Below the pieces are notes generated by a model. That model did not search any database, had not been told where the DNA came from, and saw nothing but the letters and a program-made list of their open reading frames with translations. From assembly GCA_048814795.1 (NCBI GenBank), contig CP184673.1, positions 558,001-622,000 on the forward strand: a stretch of 64,000 nt of DNA, in the 5' to 3' direction. The position numbers were made by a program, and so were the translations under genes. Below are positions 58,967 to 64,000 of this stretch, piece by piece. How positions within the stretch are numbered: the first letter of the stretch is position 1; every line of letters begins with the position of its first letter. Source of the DNA: Thermatribacter sp048814795. GTDB lineage: Bacteria > Atribacterota > Atribacteria > Atribacterales > Thermatribacteraceae.

Positions 58967-59482
58967 ATGAAAAGAAAAACTCTAATCGGTTTACTCCTGG
59001 GTGTGGTGCTGGTTTTAGGTGCTACTTTTTCAGCTTTTGCGTTTGCTGGACCAGGTAAGGGTTGGGTGTGGCAGGAGGAAGGCATCGCTTCTTTCCTCGA
59101 CAAACAGCTCAACCTTACCGAGGAGCAGCAACAGAAACTTGATGAGTTGCAGGTTCAGATGTTTGAGGAACTCAAACCCCTGTATCTTGAACTGGAACAA
59201 TTAAGGATGGACCTTCGGGAAGCTCGCTTGAAAGATGAAACCGGGGAGGTTATTAAGGATAAGCTTACTCAAATGCTTGATGTGAGAGCCAAAATTCAGG
59301 AAATTCGTTTCAAATATGCTAAGGAATTTTTAAATTTACTCACTCCAGAGCAGCTTGGCAAAGCACCTTTTCCAGGCTGGGGTTTCTTTGGTGGTAAAGC
59401 TGGAGACGTAAACAGACCGGGTTTCAGAGGATTTGATGAAAGAAGGGCTCCCCTCCAGAGAAGAGCTGGCCCCTGCTGGTAG
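58967..59482 (+). CDS. Spy/CpxP-type periplasmic LTXXQ protein
   Basis: 171 residues. The signal peptide ends near residue 26 (SAFAFAGPG). LNLTEEQQQKLDELQVQMFEELKP is the first LTXXQ helix; LLTPEQLGKA is the second. The C terminus is Gly/Arg-rich and ends GPCW. Spy/CpxP proteins are periplasmic helical dimers that chaperone or sense envelope stress. Supports a periplasm. Followed by a strong terminator. Confidence 0.82.
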   Translation: MKRKTLIGLLLGVVLVLGATFSAFAFAGPGKGWVWQEEGIASFLDKQLNLTEEQQQKLDELQVQMFEELKPLYLELEQLRMDLREARLKDETGEVIKDKLTQMLDVRAKIQEIRFKYAKEFLNLLTPEQLGKAPFPGWGFFGGKAGDVNRPGFRGFDERRAPLQRRAGPCW

Positions 59483-59525
59483 GTTGAGCAGGATGTTTGT
59501 TTGAATAGCCAGGGGTGAGCTTCTC

Positions 59526-59567
59526 AACAAGAAGGGGTGCTTTGTAAAGCACCCCTTCTTGTTTTTT
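59526..59567 (+). terminator. Strong intrinsic terminator
   Basis: AACAAGAAGGGGTGCTTT, 2-nt loop, AAAGCACCCCTTCTTGTT, then TTTTT. A near-perfect 18-bp stem, about 44 nt after the Spy/CpxP-like stop. Confidence 0.9.
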
Positions 59568-59677
59568 GGAGGAAATTAAAAAGTTACCAAAGAGTAAAAA
59601 CGCCTCAGATGGGAGCAAATCCTTACATTGACTACTCTGGGTCTTTTAACCCACTTTTTGTGTTTTAAAGAAGTTTA

Positions 59678-59706
59678 TTGACAAAGTAATGATTTTTTGG
59701 TAATTT
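59678..59706 (+). promoter_or_regulatory. Sigma70-type promoter for the SDR-sugar ABC operon
   Basis: -35 TTGACA (59678-59683, perfect), 17-bp spacer, -10 TAATTT (59701-59706). Start about 59713, some 42 nt before the SDR start codon. Confidence 0.7.
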
Positions 59707-59711
59707 ACCAA
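59697..59711 (+). promoter_or_regulatory. Palindromic operator overlapping the -10
   Basis: TTGGTAA-T-TTACCAA, a perfect 15-bp palindrome covering the -10 hexamer. A bound repressor would block RNA polymerase. A matching half-site TTACCAA also occurs at 59584-59590, about 115 bp upstream. Confidence 0.6.
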
Positions 59712-59754
59712 GTGTTGATTAACATTTGTTTTAAGATTTTTAGGAGGTGGATAG

Positions 59755-60519
59755 ATGGACTCCCGGTTTGGAGACTTCAGTCTTGCAGGTAAAATCGCGC
59801 TGATTACTGGAGCAGCTCAGGGTATTGGCAAAGCTATTGCTTTACTTTTCGCAGAGAAGGGTGCAGACCTTGTTCTATTGGATCTTAAGGAAGAAGTGAA
59901 AGATTTAGCTGAGAAGATCCAGAGTTCGGGTAGAAAAGCTTTTCCAATCGTGGCTGACCTGACTGATTTTGCTTCTCTTCCTGGAGTGGTGGAAAAAGCG
60001 ATAGAGGTTTTTTCAAAGATTGATATCCTTGTTAACAATGCTGGTGTGGCTCTCCTTGATGATGCTGAGAATCTCTCCGAAAAAGACTGGGATATTACTA
60101 TGGCGGTTAACCTTAAGGCTCCCTTTATACTCTCCCAGCTTGTGGGCAGAGAAATGATTAAAAGGAAAAGCGGTAAGATTATAAACATTGCTTCTCAGGC
60201 AGGCATTGTGGCTCTTGATAAACATGTTGCTTATTGCACAAGTAAGGCTGGGTTGATCGGCATGACCAAGGTGTTGGCGCTTGAGTGGGGCGAATTTGGT
60301 ATTAATGTCAATGCCATTGCTCCCACAGTGGTGCTAACTGAGCTGGGCAGAAAGGCCTGGGCGGGAGAAGTTGGAGAAGCCATGAAGCAAAAGATACCTT
60401 TGCGCAGATTCGCTCTTCCTGAGGAAATTGCTGCTGCAGCTTTATTTTTGGCCAGTGATGCTTCTAACATGGTTACTGGTGCTACCCTGGTTGTGGATGG
60501 TGGTTATACCATACAGTGA
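59755..60519 (+). CDS. Short-chain dehydrogenase/reductase
   Basis: 254 residues, 7 nt after TTAGGAGG. ALITGAAQGIGKAIA coenzyme turn, NNAGVALL, catalytic Ser-Tyr-Lys in NIASQAGIVALDKHVAYCTSKAG, and TGATLVVDGGYTIQ end. Resembles 2-deoxy-D-gluconate 3-dehydrogenase/3-oxoacyl reductase-like sugar enzymes. Leads an operon with a CUT1 sugar importer, so it likely oxidises the imported sugar or sugar acid. Confidence 0.92.
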   Translation: MDSRFGDFSLAGKIALITGAAQGIGKAIALLFAEKGADLVLLDLKEEVKDLAEKIQSSGRKAFPIVADLTDFASLPGVVEKAIEVFSKIDILVNNAGVALLDDAENLSEKDWDITMAVNLKAPFILSQLVGREMIKRKSGKIINIASQAGIVALDKHVAYCTSKAGLIGMTKVLALEWGEFGINVNAIAPTVVLTELGRKAWAGEVGEAMKQKIPLRRFALPEEIAAAALFLASDASNMVTGATLVVDGGYTIQ

Positions 60520-60529
60520 AGGAGGTGAG
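60520..60529 (+). promoter_or_regulatory. Orphan Shine-Dalgarno (AGGAGGTGAG) upstream of a binding-protein gene
   Basis: AGGAGGTGAG starts directly after the SDR stop codon and lies 92 nt before the GTG of the binding protein, with no start codon at usable spacing. Differs from the other three orphan sites only in the last base. Confidence 0.45.
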
Positions 60530-60621
60530 GGTTTAAGAAGGGAAGTAATTGCTTATTACGAGAATGGTTAGTTTTTTGGTTGGGGTAATTTTAGCCAATT
60601 CCAAGAAGGGGGGTTCTTAAA

Positions 60622-61917
60622 GTGAGAAAATTGATATGGGGTGTGGTTTTTGTTTTGTCGGTTTTGGTGAGCGTTAGTTTTGCTTTTGGATGGAGCCTGG
60701 AAGAAGCTGCTAAACCTTATGCAGGAACCACGATCAGGTTTATTACCGAAACGACACCACCAAGCTACTGGATAGAGGAGGCTCTACCTGAATTTGAGAA
60801 AGCGACTGGAATCAAGGTAATCGTTGAAAGACAAGCTCATCCTCACCTTGAAGAGAAAGCTCTCATGGACTTTGCTGCAGGTACTGGTATATATGATGTG
60901 TTTAACTTTGACTACTCTTGGACGGGTAAATACGTCAAAGCTGGTTATATTGTTCCTCTTGAGCCTTTTATGAATTCGGAATTAGCCGACCCAAATAATG
61001 ATCTAAGTGATTTTTATCCCCGGATGTGGGAAGGTACTATGTGGGATGGCAAGGTTTATGGTTATCCATTTGATAGTGTTATAGAATATCTTTTCTGGAA
61101 TAAGAAGATATTCGATGACTATGGCGTTCCTGGTCCTCCCAAGAATCCCGATGAGTGGATGGATGCTATGCAAAAGCTCAACCATCCTCCTAAGCTTTAT
61201 GGAACTGGTATGCAGGCTAAAAGACATCTTTCCATTGTTTGTGAGTGGTTGAATTTGCTTTGGGCTTTTGATGGAGCGCTTTGGGATGATAATTACAATG
61301 TAACTTTGAATAACGCTAATGGAATCAAAGCAACTGAATTTTATAAGAAAATGGCCGATTATGCTCCTCCGGGTGTGACCACCTGGACATGGGATGATGT
61401 TAACACAGCTTTACAACAGGGTAGAGTTGCTCAAGCCATACAGTGGGATGAAAATTACGGGAGCATGGAGGACCCCGAAGAGTCCTTAGTTGTGGGACAA
61501 ATGCGCTATGCTCCTGTTCCAACGGCGCGAGCTGATGGTAAACCTGTTTCTCATTATGGAGGATCTAGTCTTGGTATACCTACTTCTTCTAAAAACAAAG
61601 AAGCTGCCTTTCTGTTTATCCAATGGGCTACCAGCTACGATGTACAGCTCAGGGGAGTGGGGAAAGGCTCTTCTCCTACCCGACGCTCCATCTATAAGAT
61701 TCCGGAACTGAGAGAAAAGTATCCTAGCTTTGCTGCTACCGATGCTGCTGCAGAAACTACTTTCTGGAGACCTCGTATACCTGAGTGGGACGACATGGTT
61801 GAGGTTTTGGCTTTGGAGCTGAATTCAGTAGTAGCTGGCACCAAAGATGTAAAAGAAGCTCTGGATACCTCTGCTGCAGAGATCGACCGGATTTTGCAAG
61901 AAGGTGGTTATAAGTAG
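60622..61917 (+). CDS. Extracellular sugar-binding protein of an ABC importer (family 1)
   Basis: 431 residues, GTG start. Signal peptide ends near residue 24 (SVSFAFG). TIRFITETTPPSYWIEEALPEFEKATGIKVIVERQAH and GTGIYDVFNFDYSWTGKYVKAGYIVPLEPF are the family start; the GYPFDSVIEYLFWNKKIFDDYG and AAFLFIQWATS blocks follow. Clearly homologous in pattern to the protein at 13341-14687. Periplasmic; partner permeases follow after a hairpin. Confidence 0.93.
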   Translation: MRKLIWGVVFVLSVLVSVSFAFGWSLEEAAKPYAGTTIRFITETTPPSYWIEEALPEFEKATGIKVIVERQAHPHLEEKALMDFAAGTGIYDVFNFDYSWTGKYVKAGYIVPLEPFMNSELADPNNDLSDFYPRMWEGTMWDGKVYGYPFDSVIEYLFWNKKIFDDYGVPGPPKNPDEWMDAMQKLNHPPKLYGTGMQAKRHLSIVCEWLNLLWAFDGALWDDNYNVTLNNANGIKATEFYKKMADYAPPGVTTWTWDDVNTALQQGRVAQAIQWDENYGSMEDPEESLVVGQMRYAPVPTARADGKPVSHYGGSSLGIPTSSKNKEAAFLFIQWATSYDVQLRGVGKGSSPTRRSIYKIPELREKYPSFAATDAAAETTFWRPRIPEWDDMVEVLALELNSVVAGTKDVKEALDTSAAEIDRILQEGGYK

Positions 61918-61926
61918 TAGAGGGAA

Positions 61927-61965
61927 AAGAGGAGCTTCCCCATGAAATATGGGGAAGCTCCTCTT
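61927..61965 (+). promoter_or_regulatory. Hairpin between binding-protein and permease genes
   Basis: AAGAGGAGCTTCCCCAT (61927-61943), 5-nt loop, ATGGGGAAGCTCCTCTT (61949-61965): a perfect 17-bp stem, no T run, 9 nt after the stop codon. Confidence 0.75.
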
Positions 61966-61986
61966 ACTGGCAGGAGGATACGAAAT

Positions 61987-62913
61987 ATGGGTAAACCAAC
62001 TAACCTTTTTCGAAGGATAAACACATGGGTTTCTTTTTCCGAGAATCGTTTTAAATGGGCATTACTTTTGCCGACCATAGTGCTTTTGGCAGTGATTACC
62101 GTTTATCCCACAATTTTTGCTTTAAGTCTAGCTTTGTCAGACTATAATCTGGCAAGAGCTTCCGATACCTTGAAAGGCTATGTGGGTCTCCAGAATTTCA
62201 GGGAAATACTCAGAGATCCTAAATTTTGGAATTCTTTTAAGATCACAGTTCTTTTTACTGTTGTAGTGGTGACTGTAGAGTTTTTCCTAGGTCTTGTCAT
62301 CGCTCTGGCTCTTCAGGGTTTTGTTACTAATAAGCTTGTAAGAACCCTTCTTCTTCTTCCGATGATTATGGCCCCGATTGTAGTAGGCTTAACTTGGACC
62401 TACCTTTATCAGTCCGAGTTTGGCCTGGTGACCTATATTTTGCGTACTTTACACCTTATGAGTTATCGAACTGCTCCACTTGCAGATGTGAGTACTGCTT
62501 TACCTGCAATTATGGTTGTGGATATTTGGCAGTGGACTCCTTTTTTGATTATGGTTTTACTAGCCGGGCTTGAGGCTTTACCGACAGCTCCTTATGAGGC
62601 AGCGAAGATTGATAAAGCTCCTCCTCTTTTGGTTTTTCGTAAAATAACTCTTCCTTTATTAAGACCAGTTATATTAATTGTTTTGGTTTTGAGGATTATG
62701 GATGCGATTCGAGTATTCGATATTGTTTACGCGCTTACTGAGGGAGGTCCTGCTTCGGTTACTGACGTTTTGAGTATGTTTATCTATAGGGAGGCCTTTT
62801 ATCTTTGGGATATAGGCAAAGCCTCTGCTATTTCTTTCATTTTGCTCTATGTGATAATGATTATTTCGGTGATTCTGGTTAATCTTTTGAGCCGGGCCAA
62901 GAGCAGGACATAA
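61987..62913 (+). CDS. Sugar ABC transporter permease, MalF/UgpA type
   Basis: 308 residues from ATG 61987 (AGGAGG upstream); the longer reading begins inside the hairpin. Six helices; EAA loop YEAAKIDKAPPLLVF then PLLRP, in which the normally conserved Asp-Gly is Asp-Lys. It pairs with the following permease; no ATPase in the visible operon. Confidence 0.9.
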   Translation: MGKPTNLFRRINTWVSFSENRFKWALLLPTIVLLAVITVYPTIFALSLALSDYNLARASDTLKGYVGLQNFREILRDPKFWNSFKITVLFTVVVVTVEFFLGLVIALALQGFVTNKLVRTLLLLPMIMAPIVVGLTWTYLYQSEFGLVTYILRTLHLMSYRTAPLADVSTALPAIMVVDIWQWTPFLIMVLLAGLEALPTAPYEAAKIDKAPPLLVFRKITLPLLRPVILIVLVLRIMDAIRVFDIVYALTEGGPASVTDVLSMFIYREAFYLWDIGKASAISFILLYVIMIISVILVNLLSRAKSRT

Positions 62914-62934
62914 AGGAATGGAGGATGATCATCG

Positions 62935-63759
62935 ATGGAGGGCAGAGTTTCTAAAAAGGTGCTTGCAATAACCATTGTGAGCATCATACTGGTTGTTAAT
63001 GTTTTGCCCTTTTTGTGGTTAGTGCTTACCTCGTTAAAAACAAGGATTGATATATTTTCTATACCTCCCAGGTTCTTCTTTAATCCAACCATCAAGAATT
63101 ATTATTCAGCTTTTACTAAACGCCATTTTTTGCCAATGTTTTACAATAGTTTGATTATTTCTATTTCTACTACCGTTCTTTCTCTGGTGGTAGGAACTTT
63201 GGGGGCTTATTCCCTGGCTCGCTTCAGAATTTTTGGTGATAAGCACATTTCTTTTTGGATTTTGAGTACCAGAATGTTTCCCCCTATTGTACTGGTTATT
63301 CCTTTTTATATTATGGCTACCAGAACTGGCTTACACGATTCTAAACTATTGATGGTCATTGTTTACACTACTTTTAATTTGCCCTTTGTGATTTGGATTA
63401 TGCGGAGTTTCTTTGAAGATTTGCCTTTCGACCTGGAAAAAGCCGCTATGGTTGATGGTTATACCAGATGGGATGCTTTCTGGAAGGTAGTTTTGCCTTT
63501 GAGCGCACCAGGCTTGTTTACCACAGCCATTTTATGTTTCATTTTTTCTTGGAATGAATTTCTTTTCGCTAATGTTCTTACCGCTGCAGCTTCTCGTACG
63601 GTTCCTGTGGGCATAAGGGGGTTGGTAACTTCCCGTGCCATTGAGTGGGGTGAGATTGCTGCTGTAGGTACCCTGCAAGTAATTCCTGTGCTAATTTTTA
63701 CTTTTGCTGCTCAGAAGTACATTATAAGAGGATTAACCCTTGGTGCTGTTAAGGGTTGA
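62935..63759 (+). CDS. Sugar ABC transporter permease, MalG/UgpE type
   Basis: 274 residues, six helices. EAA loop LEKAAMVDGYTRW, then PLSAPG. It completes the CUT1 permease pair. ATG 62935 with GGAGG 10 nt upstream. Resembles the permease at 11561-12400 in overall pattern. Confidence 0.92.
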   Translation: MEGRVSKKVLAITIVSIILVVNVLPFLWLVLTSLKTRIDIFSIPPRFFFNPTIKNYYSAFTKRHFLPMFYNSLIISISTTVLSLVVGTLGAYSLARFRIFGDKHISFWILSTRMFPPIVLVIPFYIMATRTGLHDSKLLMVIVYTTFNLPFVIWIMRSFFEDLPFDLEKAAMVDGYTRWDAFWKVVLPLSAPGLFTTAILCFIFSWNEFLFANVLTAAASRTVPVGIRGLVTSRAIEWGEIAAVGTLQVIPVLIFTFAAQKYIIRGLTLGAVKG

Positions 63760-63773
63760 GGAGTGGTCAGAAA

Positions 63774-64000
63774 ATGGATTTGGGCTTTGGAGATCGCCTA
63801 TTTATAACGGTTATGACTACTTTTGGATTGGGCTTTTTGTGGCTCGGGTGGCTTGAACGCTTTATTCCCTTATGGGTTGTACCCATTATTGGTTTTCTAA
63901 TGGGATTAATACTTCTTTGGAAATGGTGGAAAGGATTTAAATTGGAGAGAGCAAGGGCTTTACGAGAAATCCAATCCATGCGAGAACAGGGAAAGGGTGG
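63774..64000 (+). CDS. Small membrane protein (partial, runs off the window)
   Basis: The frame is open from ATG 63774 (GAGGAGTGG upstream) to the window end: 75 codons visible. Two transmembrane helices at about residues 8-26 and 32-50, then a basic, helical segment starting WKWWKGFKLERARAL. It lies 14 nt after the permease, so it is probably in the same operon. No family recognised; the C terminus is missing. Confidence 0.55.
   Translation, partial: MDLGFGDRLFITVMTTFGLGFLWLGWLERFIPLWVVPIIGFLMGLILLWKWWKGFKLERARALREIQSMREQGKG

Noticed and set aside
1..64000. tRNA and rRNA genes
   Set aside because: No T-arm (GGTTCRANYCC) with matching acceptor stem or rRNA core sequence was recognised on either strand.

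Overview
The window (64 kb, moderate GC, no tRNA or rRNA genes, no CRISPR array) looks like the chromosome of a strictly anaerobic, probably thermophilic, fermentative bacterium with two membranes. The reasoning is as follows. Small ferredoxin-domain, MinD-type and NifX-type proteins are abundant, with a ferredoxin:thioredoxin reductase and iron-sulfur aldo/keto reductase. There are several sugar ABC importers whose binding proteins have ordinary Sec signals and no lipobox cysteine. An LptC-like protein, a Spy/CpxP-like protein and a bactofilin point to a diderm envelope. An Atribacterota (OP9)-type lineage would fit, but the sequence alone does not prove it.

Layout. 1-4.6 kb: a plus-strand cluster of NifX-like proteins, two MinD-ferredoxin ATPases, a metallo-beta-lactamase protein and an Mrp/NBP35 ATPase, probably for iron-sulfur or metallocofactor handling. 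4.7-10.5 kb: GDSL hydrolase, MFS transporter, M28 peptidase, PAP2 phosphatase, family 1 glycosidase and an ECF S component. 10.5-11.2 kb (minus): glutaredoxin-like protein plus ferredoxin:thioredoxin reductase catalytic chain. 11.4-17 kb (minus): a sugar operon (ROK regulator, Gfo/Idh/MocA dehydrogenase, binding protein, two permeases), flanked by decayed DeoR and Mutator/IS256-like transposase genes. 17.7-22.1 kb: epimerase plus a ribose-type ABC importer whose ATPase seems to start at CTG. 22.2-26.7 kb: a decayed methyltransferase, a large methyltransferase-glycosyltransferase fusion, and a dead ISLre2-type insertion sequence with visible ends. 26.7-38.5 kb: a long ROK-led operon that looks like uptake and catabolism of an amino sugar or modified sugar. 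38.5-42 kb: an aberrant NtrC-like regulator, three helically phased palindromes, then groES-groEL. 42-52 kb: zinc-ribbon proteins, P1 peptidase, panT-coaX, bactofilin, a class III aminotransferase, a lipid-binding-fold protein, a homologue of cyanobacterial acyl-ACP reductase, a CoA-disulfide-reductase-like flavoprotein and LptC. 52-55.9 kb (minus): SDR, cyclase, G6PDH and Fe-S aldo/keto reductase. 56-59.5 kb: GIY-YIG-like protein, DUF72, EamA transporter, TspO and Spy/CpxP-like protein. 59.7 kb to the end: an SDR plus another sugar ABC importer, running off the window.

Three observations stand out. First, all four sugar-binding-protein genes are bracketed by the same two RNA elements: a near-perfect anti-Shine-Dalgarno complement with no start codon after it, about 66-92 nt upstream, and a long hairpin 5-9 nt after the stop. 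This would set binding-protein mRNA levels apart from the permeases. Second, groESL has no CIRCE operator; instead three TGTCA-N3-TGRCA palindromes spaced exactly 31 bp apart lie between it and a receiver-AAA-Fis regulator that lacks both the phospho-acceptor aspartate and the GAFTGA loop. Third, an acyl-ACP-reductase homologue sits in one gene run with an aminotransferase and a lipid-binding-fold protein, suggesting an unrecognised fatty-aldehyde or fatty-amine pathway.
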